DNA of 64,000 nucleotides from Acinetobacter sp. YWS30-1 (GTDB taxonomy: Bacteria > Pseudomonadota > Gammaproteobacteria > Pseudomonadales > Moraxellaceae). Where the stretch lies: contig NZ_CP114606.1 in NCBI RefSeq assembly GCF_033558715.1, positions 992,001 to 1,056,000 on the forward strand, given 5' to 3'. This document shows positions 20,333 through 28,597 of the stretch, piece after piece (within the stretch, counting starts at the first letter, position 1; each line of letters opens with the position of its first letter). A model generated the notes under the pieces. That model had not been told where the DNA came from. It searched no databases and worked only from the letters and a program-made list of their open reading frames with translations. Position numbers and translations under genes: made by a program.

Positions 20333-20512
20333 ATGTACATACTTAATAAGTTGCTTGAGCTCGACTTGGCTGTCGTTTCAAAATTGAATAGAGCGACTCA
20401 TTTAATCCTTTCCTTCATCTTTGCTAGTGGATTTGTAACAGTTGCACTACTGATAGAGAATAAATCACTGATTTGTATTTTGGTCGGGTTGCCGCTGTTC
20501 TGGCAAAGATAA
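20333..20512 (+). CDS. Possible 59-residue membrane peptide
   Basis: An ATG at 20333 is preceded by AGAGGAAG at good spacing. The reading frame encodes 59 residues with two hydrophobic stretches (about 23-41 and 46-57), ending in PLFWQR. The hydrophobic segments suggest a small inner-membrane protein or the start of a decayed longer one. I recognise no family. The support is a good ribosome binding site and sensible composition only. Confidence 0.4.
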   Translation: MYILNKLLELDLAVVSKLNRATHLILSFIFASGFVTVALLIENKSLICILVGLPLFWQR

Positions 20513-20796
20513 CTGATGCTCAAATTACATGGGCATTTAGAAAGTAAAAAACTGATACTTGATGGCAGATCTCAAATAGCAAAATTTTGAAGCTTTTTAA
20601 TATAGAAATATTTAAAAAATACATGTTCAAAGCAAGTGGCTGAATTTATATAAAAATTCATTTTATTTTTCAAGTTATTTTACTATTCGATAAATTATTT
20701 TGTATCTGATCATAGAAAATTTTTATAAAATCAGTTATATATATTAAACAGAAAAATATTGAGTAATGTACATAATCTAAAATATTGAGGTAGACA

Positions 20797-21237
20797 ATGA
20801 GCGACGCAAGACTTTTATATGTTAGTAAGTTGTATGATTGCGAAGATCCAATGAATGATCTATTCAATATTCTGACAGAAGCGTTGAATTTCAATTCACG
20901 TAATGCGATTTTTGGGGCTCTGTATTATGGAAATGGTTACTTTGTTCAATGTCTGGAAGGAGATAGGAACAAGATTGAAGATCTGTTCTATAAAAAAATC
21001 TTGAAAGATCCTCGACATAAAAATTGTGAAGTTCTGTATTTTGAAGATGTGAATGACCGTCTCTTCTCAGACTGGCATATGAAATATGCCAATATCCATC
21101 AGGATATTCTTGGATTCTTTGCCGAACATAATCTGGATGAATTCAATCCTTATACCTTGAATGCCGAGACCATTCCTCAATTTATACAGATATTGGCAAG
21201 TTTGAATGACCATGCCTATACATTGAAAGCAAGTTAA
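20797..21237 (+). CDS. Short BLUF-domain blue-light photoreceptor, BlsA-like
   Basis: 146 residues: one BLUF domain (about 4-98) and a short C-terminal helical tail. The flavin-contacting residues are present: Tyr8 (LLYVSK), Asn33, Gln51 (YFVQCLEGD), Trp93 and Met95 (SDWHMKY). The Tyr-Asn-Gln spacing matches AppA/BlrB with one extra residue, and DPRH near residue 71 is also typical. There is no output domain, as in Acinetobacter BlsA. BlsA proteins bind FAD and act by contacting partner regulators such as Fur, governing motility and biofilm in response to light and temperature. That function is known for BlsA and inferred here. GAGG precedes the ATG. Confidence 0.9.
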   Translation: MSDARLLYVSKLYDCEDPMNDLFNILTEALNFNSRNAIFGALYYGNGYFVQCLEGDRNKIEDLFYKKILKDPRHKNCEVLYFEDVNDRLFSDWHMKYANIHQDILGFFAEHNLDEFNPYTLNAETIPQFIQILASLNDHAYTLKAS

Positions 21238-21247
21238 TCCTTACATC

Positions 21248-21290
21248 ATCATGCGATATAAGCTAAAGCTACGTATCGCATGATTTTTTA
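21248..21290 (+). terminator. Terminator of the BLUF gene
   Basis: ATCATGCGATA and TATCGCATGAT form an 11-base stem followed by a T6 run. Confidence 0.8.
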
Positions 21291-21649
21291 AAATGAGTAT
21301 TTACTTTAAATAAGTTAAATAAAAAATATTATATAAATTCAAAAACATAAATATTGTTAATTCAAAAAATTATATCCAGATCCCATCTTCATCATTTCAT
21401 ACCAAGCCAAGCTTTTAAACCTAACAATCAGTGCCAAAATTCTTCTGCTTTTTATCAGGCAGATGATACTTCTGTATTTTGAAAAATTTAAGTAGGACGT
21501 TGAGGTGAGCTATAAATTAACCACAAGCAGACTTCGCTTCGAAACCGCAACCTAATTTATTATAAAAAAGAAATTTTTTAGGCTAATATAAAATTCATCA
21601 TGATTATAAGTATCTATGTATATAGATACGATATTGAAAGGATTACAGC
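21291..21649. other. Non-coding stretch before ubiH
   Basis: About 360 AT-rich bases with no supportable ORF or RNA. It marks the right edge of the insert between pepP and ubiH and must contain the ubiH promoter. Confidence 0.4.
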
Positions 21650-22858
21650 ATGCAACAAGAAGTCATCATTGTCGGTGGTGGTATGGTCGGCCTGAGTCTC
21701 GCGCTGATGTTGGCGAAAACCAATATTGCAGTCAAGCTTTTGGAAGCGATCAAATATCCAGATTATGATGATGTAAATCTTGCACCCTATCATTCCAGTT
21801 TTGATGCACGTAATAGTGCCTTGTCACGCCGTAGTGTACAGATTTATCAGGAACTTGGGCTTTGGGATGCCTTGCAGGAACATGCAACGCCGATTCTTGA
21901 AGTGAATATCACTGAGCAGGGCAGTTTTGGTAAGGCGCGCTTAATTGCAGAACAGGAAAAAGTCGAAAGCTTTGGCCAAGTGATTGAAAATGCCTGGCTA
22001 GGTCGTGTGCTATTAACTCAAGTCAAAAAAGAACCTTTAATTGAACTGATTGATGGGGTTCAGGTCAGCTCTCTGACTCAAGATGCTGAGTTTGCTTATC
22101 TTGAAGCACAACGTGGTGATGCTTTATTGAAACTTCAATCCAAAGTGGTGATTGCTGCTGATGGGCGTGATTCTTTCTGTCGTAAAGCGCTCGGTATTGG
22201 GGCTTCAGAACATGACTATGATCAGGTCGCCATTGTCACTACCGTTCAAACTTCTAAGCCACATAATCATGTTGGCTTTGAACGGTTTAGCCACTTAGGC
22301 CCATTAGCCTTATTACCACTTCCAGGTGAATATCGTCGTTCTGTAGTCTGGCCTGTGAAAAAAGGAACGGAAGGAGAATGGCTGGGTGAAGAAAATGACC
22401 AGCATTTCCTGAACGCCTTACAAGAAACCTATGGCGATCGTGCCGGTAAATTCCAGAAAACAGGTAAGCGCTTCAGTTTTCCATTGTCCCAAGTATTAGC
22501 AGAAAAACAGGCTGTGGGCCGCGTGGTCTTGATGGGTAATGCTGCACATACAATTCATCCAGTAGCGGGTCAGGGTTTTAACCTGTGTATGCGAGATGCG
22601 CATGTATTGGTGCGCTACCTGAAAGAACAGCAGTCACAAGGTGCAGACTTAGGTGATGCAGCAGTATTACAGGATTATGAAAAATCCCGTTTGAATGACC
22701 AGCAAAGAGTGATTAAGTTCTGTGATTCAGTCGTACGTGGATTTAGTAACCAGAATCCATTCTTGAAACTGATCCGTAATACCGGACTGATTGCTTTTGA
22801 TACCATTCCTGGTATCAAGCCACTAGTCGCTAACTATGCCATGGGGTTAAAAGCATGA
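21650..22858 (+). CDS. ubiH: FAD-dependent ubiquinone hydroxylase, UbiH-like
   Basis: 402 residues. Aromatic-ring monooxygenase of the UbiH/COQ6 family. The N-terminal dinucleotide-binding GGGMVGLSLAL, the middle DG motif (VVIAADGRDSFCRKALG) and the second FAD motif GNAAHTIHPVAGQGFNLCMRD are intact. The N-terminal ARNSALSRRSVQIYQ region groups it with UbiH rather than UbiI. It overlaps the next monooxygenase by four bases (ATGA). AAGGA precedes the ATG. It probably hydroxylates a ring carbon late in ubiquinone synthesis; the exact position cannot be read from the sequence. Confidence 0.9.
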   Translation: MQQEVIIVGGGMVGLSLALMLAKTNIAVKLLEAIKYPDYDDVNLAPYHSSFDARNSALSRRSVQIYQELGLWDALQEHATPILEVNITEQGSFGKARLIAEQEKVESFGQVIENAWLGRVLLTQVKKEPLIELIDGVQVSSLTQDAEFAYLEAQRGDALLKLQSKVVIAADGRDSFCRKALGIGASEHDYDQVAIVTTVQTSKPHNHVGFERFSHLGPLALLPLPGEYRRSVVWPVKKGTEGEWLGEENDQHFLNALQETYGDRAGKFQKTGKRFSFPLSQVLAEKQAVGRVVLMGNAAHTIHPVAGQGFNLCMRDAHVLVRYLKEQQSQGADLGDAAVLQDYEKSRLNDQQRVIKFCDSVVRGFSNQNPFLKLIRNTGLIAFDTIPGIKPLVANYAMGLKA

Positions 22859-24102
22859 GTCTGAATCCAAGTTCTGATGTATTAGATGTCGTGATTGTTG
22901 GTGGCGGTCTGGTAGGCGGTCTAACGGCTTTATTACTCGCTCAAGGTGGTGTGCAAGCGACTGTTCTGGATGCTGCGCCTATTCTGGATGCAGACAAAAC
23001 TTTAAGCGTAGCCAATCCGCGGGTTTTGGCTCTAAGTCAGGCGACTATTCATTTATTAAAAACCGTAGGTGTGTGGGAAAAACTTGCACGCCAGCAGCCA
23101 TATACTGGAATGCAGGTCTGGAATAAAAATGGCTATGGTGAAATTAACTTTGGTCATTCTTCGGAAAGAACACCTTCTGTAGAGCAGGCGCTAGGCTCAA
23201 TGGTGGAACCGAGTATTCTGAATCTGGCCATCCAGCAAAAGATGCTTGAAGAGGTGCAAGATTACCGCACACAGGTCAAAGTTAACCGGGTTGAACGTGG
23301 AGTAGATGTTTGGATCATTCATCTGGCAGATGGCACCCAGCTCAAAACTAAGTTGGTCATTGGCGCAGATGGCGCGAACTCCTTTGTGCGCGAGCAAGCC
23401 TTTATCGATATCGATGTACTGGACTATAAACAGGCCGGAATCAGCTGCGCAATTAGAACAGCCCAGCCACATCAGCATGTGGCCCGTCAGATTTTTCTGG
23501 AAACTGGTCCTTTGGCTTATCTGCCAATGGCGAGTCTTAAAGAAGAAGAGCAAGGCCACTGGCAATCCATAGTCTGGACATTACCTGATGATTATGCCGA
23601 TGAGTATGCAGCGCTATCAGATGCTGACTTCACTCAACTATTGACCCGTGAAAGCTATCATATGCTGGGTGAAGTGCTGGAAGCGACAGCACGAGCGAAA
23701 TTCCCACTCAAAGCTCGTGCTGCACAGCAGTATGTACAAGATGGCTTGGCACTAATTGGTGACGCTGCGCATGTGATTCATCCGCTCGCTGGACAAGGGG
23801 TTAATATCGGCTGTCTGGATGCTGCCGTACTCTGTGACGTGTTGCTGCATGACAAAGCGCGTGGAGTGTGGGCCCATGAACAGACCTTGAAACGTTATGA
23901 GCATCGCCGTAAAGGCCAGAATGATGCCATGATGCATAGCATGTCGGCGATTGGCTGGATGGAAACTACAGAGCTTTTCCCAGTGGTGTGGGCACGTAAT
24001 TTCGGGCTGAAACAGGTCGAGCAACAGACAGTCCTGAAAGATGCATTTATGGCTCAGGCGAATGGTTTAAGTTTACTCAAAGATACACGTTATTCAGCCT
24101 AG
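22855..24102 (+). CDS. FAD-dependent ubiquinone hydroxylase, UbiI/VisC-like
   Basis: 415 residues, paralogous to the preceding gene and translationally coupled to it. It has GGGLVGGLTALLLA at the N-terminus, the DG motif VVIGADGANSFVREQ, and GDAAHVIHPLAGQGVNIGCLD. The NPRVLALSQATIHLLKTVGVW segment and MQVWNKNGYGEINF are typical of UbiI/VisC, the C5-hydroxylase in E. coli. UbiF and UbiM relatives are hard to separate without a tree, so the symbol is left open. The pair matches the ubiH-ubiI order of enteric bacteria. Confidence 0.88.
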   Translation: MSLNPSSDVLDVVIVGGGLVGGLTALLLAQGGVQATVLDAAPILDADKTLSVANPRVLALSQATIHLLKTVGVWEKLARQQPYTGMQVWNKNGYGEINFGHSSERTPSVEQALGSMVEPSILNLAIQQKMLEEVQDYRTQVKVNRVERGVDVWIIHLADGTQLKTKLVIGADGANSFVREQAFIDIDVLDYKQAGISCAIRTAQPHQHVARQIFLETGPLAYLPMASLKEEEQGHWQSIVWTLPDDYADEYAALSDADFTQLLTRESYHMLGEVLEATARAKFPLKARAAQQYVQDGLALIGDAAHVIHPLAGQGVNIGCLDAAVLCDVLLHDKARGVWAHEQTLKRYEHRRKGQNDAMMHSMSAIGWMETTELFPVVWARNFGLKQVEQQTVLKDAFMAQANGLSLLKDTRYSA

Positions 24103-24276
24103 CGACCGAATGTAAATTTTTTAAACAAACATCTATAAAGAGTAACCATTTTGTTTAAAAAAGATACGATTTTTTGAAAATTAGGGCTAGGCGAAGACCA
24201 AAGAGATTGCTAAATTTCAGTTAATTTAAAGCTTGGTTTAATAGATAAAAGCGAAGCCATTTGTGGGGAGAGCAAA

Positions 24277-24528
24277 ATGACAGACGTAAATGATTATGAT
24301 GATGTAGAAGATCCTGTAATCGACGACGATGAAGCAAAAGCAGCAGAAAAAGGTGCTGCAAGTAGCGAAGAAGTTGTGAATGATACAGACGTATTAGAAG
24401 CTGAAACTTTAACTGTAACTGCTAAGCAGAAAAAACGTCAGGCACTTGAAGATGAAATTGCGGCTTTCCTGGCAAGCGGTGGCCGTATTACTGAAGTTCC
24501 AGCTGATGAATCTGTTGCAAGAGAATAA
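24277..24528 (+). CDS. SutA-like RNA polymerase-associated regulator
   Basis: 83 residues, very acidic and probably disordered at the N-terminus (DVNDYDDVEDPVIDDDEAK). This is followed by a short basic helix KQKKRQALEDEIAAFLASGG and RITEVPADE. This pattern matches SutA of Pseudomonas, which binds RNA polymerase and raises ribosomal and maintenance transcription during slow growth (Pseudomonas SutA has KQKERDALARAMEEFLARGG at the same place). The C-terminal tail is shorter. GGGGAG precedes the ATG. The function is inferred from the family. Confidence 0.78.
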   Translation: MTDVNDYDDVEDPVIDDDEAKAAEKGAASSEEVVNDTDVLEAETLTVTAKQKKRQALEDEIAAFLASGGRITEVPADESVARE

Positions 24529-24549
24529 TTGCACTTGATATTAACGAAT

Positions 24550-24582
24550 AAAAAAACACCACATTGATTGTGGTGTTTTTTA
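24550..24582. terminator. Terminator between sutA-like gene and rsmI
   Basis: AAAAAACACCACA and TGTGGTGTTTTTTA form a stem between two convergent genes; T runs lie on both strands. Confidence 0.88.
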
Positions 24583-24596
24583 TGGGTAAAGAAAAA

Positions 24597-25439
24597 TTAA
24601 TCGTTGGCAGAGGTTAGTTCCAAAGCACGTTGATAGGCGATTTTTTTCTTAATCCCGGTCAAATCGGCAGCCAGTTGTGAAGCTGCTTTGACAGACAGAT
24701 CCTGCAATAAACGCAGTAACAATTTATCCAGTTTTTCCTGATCCAGATCTTTCTCTTCGATAGAACCACCAATCACCAGTACGATTTCACCTTTTTGCTG
24801 GTTATGGTCATTGGCAACAAATTCGACCAGTTCACCCAGTGTCATTTTCTTGATGGTTTCAAAGGTCTTGGTAATTTCACGGGCAAAACCGACAGGACGC
24901 TCTGCACCGAATACCGTTGCCAGATCTTTAACACATTCCAGAATGCGGTGTGGTGCTTCATAGAAAATTAAGGTCTGGGTTTCATCTTTCAGTTTTTCCA
25001 GAGTCAAGAGTCGCTGACTTTGTTTAGACGGTAAAAAGCCTTCAAAGCTGAAACGGTCACTCGGTAAACCTACTGCGCTTAAAGCGGCAATTGCAGCACA
25101 TGCACCCGGCACAGGAACCACACGAATATTATGTTCTTGCGCAGCACGGACAAACTTGAATCCTGGATCGCTAATCAGTGGTGTGCCAGCATCACTGATT
25201 AATGCCATATCTTCACCATTGAGCAGGCGTTGAATCAGCTGATCAATCTTGTTGCTTTCATTATGTTCATGACAGGCTGTCAAAGGTGTTTGAATATTAA
25301 AATGTTTAAGTAATTGTGCAGAAGTTCGTGTATCCTCAGCTGCAATAAGACTCACCGATTTCAATACATTAATTGCACGATAACTAATATCATCTAAGTG
25401 CCCGATTGGAGTCGCAACAACAAATAACTGAGCACTCAT
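24597..25439 (-). CDS. rsmI: 16S rRNA cytidine-1402 2'-O-methyltransferase
   Basis: 280 residues from ATG 25439, preceded by GGAG six bases upstream; an ATG at 25451 would bury that box. TP-methylase fold: VATPIGHLDDISYRA at the N-terminus, LIAAEDTRTSAQLLKHF, LISDAGTPLISDPGF and PGACAAIAALSAVGLPSDRF. It modifies the ribosomal P site together with RsmH. The gene diverges from the lpoA-like gene with only ten bases between starts, as in the E. coli yraL-lpoA arrangement. Confidence 0.95.
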   Translation of the reverse strand: MSAQLFVVATPIGHLDDISYRAINVLKSVSLIAAEDTRTSAQLLKHFNIQTPLTACHEHNESNKIDQLIQRLLNGEDMALISDAGTPLISDPGFKFVRAAQEHNIRVVPVPGACAAIAALSAVGLPSDRFSFEGFLPSKQSQRLLTLEKLKDETQTLIFYEAPHRILECVKDLATVFGAERPVGFAREITKTFETIKKMTLGELVEFVANDHNQQKGEIVLVIGGSIEEKDLDQEKLDKLLLRLLQDLSVKAASQLAADLTGIKKKIAYQRALELTSAND

Positions 25440-25449
25440 AGGTTTCTCC

Positions 25450-26409
25450 ATGTGGAATAAATCGAATAATAAAAAATGGAAGATTCAAAACAAAATTCTG
25501 GGCTTGGGGTTACTGGCCTGCGTCAGCAGCGTACAAGCGGAAGTGCTGATTATTCTACCTGAAACCGGCCCCTTGGCGCGAGCCGCTTCGAGTATCAAGC
25601 AAGGATTTCTCAGTGCATATACGGCGTCCGGACAGAAAGTACCATTGAAATGGGTCAATTCAGACCAGAAAAAAATCTCTCAGTTACTCAAACAGCATGT
25701 CAGTAAAAAGACGCAAATGGTGATCGGCCCTCTGGCACGTCAGGATGTAGAGCAGCTGGTGCAGACTAAACCCAAGATTCGTACACTGAGTTTGAATGAA
25801 ACTAGCCTCACGGCCCCAAATATCTGGCAATTTAGCCTGTCGAAAAAAGAAGATGCAGCTGCATTACAGAAGCAGATTGCGCTAGATGGGATTCAGCAAC
25901 TGTTTGTGCTGCGTCAACCGGGCAGTGAGTCAGAACATGAACTCTTGCTAATGTCACTACTTAGCCAGAGTGAGCTGCAACTGGAAATGATCGAGAAGCC
26001 GCCATTTTTTCTGAAGAGCAAGCAGGGGATACTATTGCTTGGCAATGCAGACTGGCTGGAATCCTTACATGGTTTAGGACATAAACGGATTTATACAGTC
26101 GCAAATGCAATTAATGAACAGCATGTTCCGCCACGAGGCATCAAGTTCTGCGATGTGCCGGTACTTTATTTTGCTAACTGGCCTGATGTGATGCAGGCTC
26201 ATCAACAGGCACCGGTGAATATGTCCTATCAGCGCTTGATTGCTTTTGGTGGCGATGCCTGGCAAATCACCCAGTATTATTTAAACAATAAAAAAATACG
26301 CAATATTGAATTCCAGGGTCGTACTGGAATGATTCGGGTATCGGATCAGGGCATACAACGTACACCATCCTGTTTTCAGCAGAGTGCCAAAGGTCTCAAG
26401 GCACTATAA
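25450..26409 (+). CDS. LpoA/LppC-like penicillin-binding protein activator, short form
   Basis: 319 residues. Only the C-terminal periplasmic-binding-like half of LpoA is present (EVLIILPETGPLARAASSIKQGFLSAY, MVIGPLARQDVEQL). The N-terminal TPR half of the E. coli 678-residue protein is missing. The export signal ends near SSVQA-EV; a weak lipobox LLAC occurs at about residue 24, so lipidation is possible but not certain. The position rsmI < > lpoA-yraN-dolP is the conserved neighbourhood and supports the identity. In E. coli LpoA activates PBP1A. Whether the short form does the same is unknown. Confidence 0.82.
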   Translation: MWNKSNNKKWKIQNKILGLGLLACVSSVQAEVLIILPETGPLARAASSIKQGFLSAYTASGQKVPLKWVNSDQKKISQLLKQHVSKKTQMVIGPLARQDVEQLVQTKPKIRTLSLNETSLTAPNIWQFSLSKKEDAAALQKQIALDGIQQLFVLRQPGSESEHELLLMSLLSQSELQLEMIEKPPFFLKSKQGILLLGNADWLESLHGLGHKRIYTVANAINEQHVPPRGIKFCDVPVLYFANWPDVMQAHQQAPVNMSYQRLIAFGGDAWQITQYYLNNKKIRNIEFQGRTGMIRVSDQGIQRTPSCFQQSAKGLKAL

Positions 26410-26418
26410 GAGTCAGCG

Positions 26419-26832
26419 ATGCAGAAACAATTAGGTGTATGGGCAGAACAACAAGCTGCGCAACTGATGCAACAACAAGACTTTCAGCTCATTGCCAGAA
26501 ACTGGCATAGCCGCTATGGTGAACTTGATCTGGTCATGCAGCGTGAGCAGGAACTGGTCTTTGTCGAAGTAAAAGCACGAGCTAAAACGGGTTATGCATT
26601 GGCTTATGAATCTGTTTCCTCTGCCAAGCAACGAAAAGTCCTACAAACGGCTGTATGTTTTATTCAAAAAAATCCACAGTTTGCACATTATTACTATCGT
26701 TTTGATGTGATTTGTTTTGATTTTAATCGGTATTTTGCAAAAACCATACAGCATGATTTTTCTCAATACCCTTATGATCTGCACTGGTTTGAAAATGCTT
26801 TTACTTTTGATCAAGAGTTTATTAATCTTTGA
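26419..26832 (+). CDS. yraN: UPF0102 (YraN) endonuclease-fold protein
   Basis: 137 residues. The restriction-endonuclease-like core has the PD-(D/E)xK-type residues in SRYGELDLVMQREQELVFVEVKARA (split: ELDLV and VFVEVKAR). The family is widespread and its role is uncertain; links to DNA uptake or processing have been proposed. It starts nine bases after the lpoA-like stop and so belongs to that operon. diaA, which sits between yraN and dolP in E. coli, is absent here. Confidence 0.92.
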   Translation: MQKQLGVWAEQQAAQLMQQQDFQLIARNWHSRYGELDLVMQREQELVFVEVKARAKTGYALAYESVSSAKQRKVLQTAVCFIQKNPQFAHYYYRFDVICFDFNRYFAKTIQHDFSQYPYDLHWFENAFTFDQEFINL

Positions 26833-26968
26833 ATAAAATAAGATCTGATGCGGCAGATAAAATTTGCAGCATCATGGGAAAGTTCAAGTATGATGAAGAA
26901 CATCTGGCCTTGAAAAAACAGATTATTATATTGAAATAAGACTGATTAAAATTAAGGAGTCTTGCTGA

Positions 26969-27661
26969 GTGGTTAAGCGTATTGCAATAACAATGCTGTG
27001 TGTCGCAAGTTTATCGGGTTGTGCCAGCTTTATTTCTAGCGGTACTGGTACGGCTCCTGTAGGTACCGAAAATGGAGCTCGGACGCTAGGACAGGTATTT
27101 ATCGATTCTTCTATTGTACGTACTGCAAAAATTAATCTTTATAAACTGGATTCACGTTTTAAACAGTCAAGGGTCAATATTGAAAGCTTCCATGGTAATG
27201 TCCTGTTGACCGGGCAGGTGCCGGATGCGCATCTCAAGCAATTGGCAGAAGATAATGTCAAATCCATGAGTGATGTCAGAGCGGTGCATAACTTTATCAC
27301 TGTGGGTAACCAGAGCAGCTACACTACGATCATGCAGGATACCGCCGTGACGGCGAATACCCGTGGTTTGATTATGAAAGCACCGGTGGTGTCTGACAGC
27401 AAAGTGCATGTGCATACTGAAGATGGTGTACTGTATGTGATGGGACGTCTGAACAGTGCTGAAATCGATGACCTGAATCAGGTGCTGCAACAAGTGGGGA
27501 ATATCACGAAAATTGTCACGCTCATCGACAACGTGGATCAGCGCTCTGGTTATAGTACTAACCAGAATTTTGCAGCGCCTGCATCTTATGCACAGTCGGG
27601 TGTTGAACAGACTCCAGTCGCCATCGATCCTGATACAGTTGAACCGACCGATGTTCCATAA
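26969..27661 (+). CDS. dolP: Dual-BON-domain outer-membrane lipoprotein DolP
   Basis: 230 residues from the GTG at 26969, with AAGGAG ten bases upstream. The signal sequence ends in lipobox LSGC (Cys at about residue 18). Two BON domains follow (about residues 48-115 and 125-195), each with the typical VHVHTEDGVLYVMGRL-like strand pattern. An Ala/Pro/Val-rich tail completes it. DolP sits at the inner face of the outer membrane and supports envelope integrity and BAM function. It closes the lpoA-yraN-dolP group; the next gene overlaps its end by 11 bases. Confidence 0.92.
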   Translation: MVKRIAITMLCVASLSGCASFISSGTGTAPVGTENGARTLGQVFIDSSIVRTAKINLYKLDSRFKQSRVNIESFHGNVLLTGQVPDAHLKQLAEDNVKSMSDVRAVHNFITVGNQSSYTTIMQDTAVTANTRGLIMKAPVVSDSKVHVHTEDGVLYVMGRLNSAEIDDLNQVLQQVGNITKIVTLIDNVDQRSGYSTNQNFAAPASYAQSGVEQTPVAIDPDTVEPTDVP

Positions 27662-28529
27662 GGTCAGTCAATTTAAAACGCAGCTGTCAGATCAGATCCT
27701 TGAAGTCCAACAACGTTATAAAGATTTCCGGATCTATGATTTTGGCAGTTATGCGCTGAACCGGTTAACCCCCAAACAGGGTTATAGTGTTGAAACCCAG
27801 TTAGCCTATGGCTTAAAAGCCCGTCAACGTTTTGATCTGTTTTTAAGCCATCAGCCATTAGCACATCGCCCCCTGATTGTCTTTGTCCATGGGGGTGCCT
27901 GGCTGCATGGTGATAAAAAGGATTACCACTTCATTGGTGAAGCCTTTGCCAAAGAAGGCTATGATGTGGTGGTGATGAATTATCACCTAGCGCCTGAACA
28001 CATTTTCCCGATCTATATTAATGATCTGCATTTATTGCTAAATCATTTGCAGCAGCATGCAGACCAGTTAAATATTTCTACGGAAAATCTGGTCTTGATG
28101 GGGCATTCAGCCGGGGCATTTAATGTCATGTCAGCGCTATACCATCCACAAAAGGCCATGATTGAGCGGGAACAGATCCGCGCCATTATTGGACTGGCAG
28201 GTCCTTATCATTTTGACTATAAAGATGATCCGATCTGTGCCGATGCTTTTGACCAGTCGATTCCGTATCAGCAGGTCATGCCATATTATTTTGTGGAAAA
28301 TACCTCCACCAAACATTATCTGTTCATGGCAGGGCGGGACAATATTGTCGGTCATTTCAACAGTCAGGATCTGGACCGGGTTTTAAAAGACCATGGCAAT
28401 CATAGTGAGCTGATTACCATTCCGAAACTGGGTCATATTACGATGATCGGTTCATTGTCCAGTTTGTTTAGCCGGTTCTTTGAAACCAAGCCGCGTGTGA
28501 TGTGGGCGCTAGAAGATGCTTTCAAGTGA
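27651..28529 (+). CDS. Alpha/beta hydrolase (BD-FAE/esterase-lipase like)
   Basis: 292 residues if started at ATG 27651; it overlaps dolP by 11 bases out of frame. The hormone-sensitive-lipase-like oxyanion motif HGGAWLHGDKKDY and the nucleophile elbow GHSAGAFNV (Ser) are clear. Asp (AGRDNIVG) and His (LGHITMIG) complete the triad. No signal peptide is present, so it is probably cytoplasmic. Substrate is unknown. The weak ribosome binding site and the overlap suggest translation coupled to dolP. It ends in a strong terminator. Confidence 0.88.
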   Translation: MFHKVSQFKTQLSDQILEVQQRYKDFRIYDFGSYALNRLTPKQGYSVETQLAYGLKARQRFDLFLSHQPLAHRPLIVFVHGGAWLHGDKKDYHFIGEAFAKEGYDVVVMNYHLAPEHIFPIYINDLHLLLNHLQQHADQLNISTENLVLMGHSAGAFNVMSALYHPQKAMIEREQIRAIIGLAGPYHFDYKDDPICADAFDQSIPYQQVMPYYFVENTSTKHYLFMAGRDNIVGHFNSQDLDRVLKDHGNHSELITIPKLGHITMIGSLSSLFSRFFETKPRVMWALEDAFK

Positions 28530-28555
28530 AGATCTGTGATCGTGGTAATTCCCAT

Positions 28556-28588
28556 AAAAAAGCCCGGTATAAAAACCGGGCTTTTTAA
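28556..28588. terminator. Bidirectional terminator between hydrolase gene and nudC
   Basis: AAAAAAGCCCGGT and ACCGGGCTTTTTAA form a stem between convergent genes. Confidence 0.9.
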
Positions 28589-28597
28589 TTGAAAACC

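Noticed and set aside
27513..28529. 338-residue version of the alpha/beta hydrolase
   Set aside because: The extra 46 residues are the out-of-frame end of dolP; ATG 27651 gives a normal hydrolase N-terminus.
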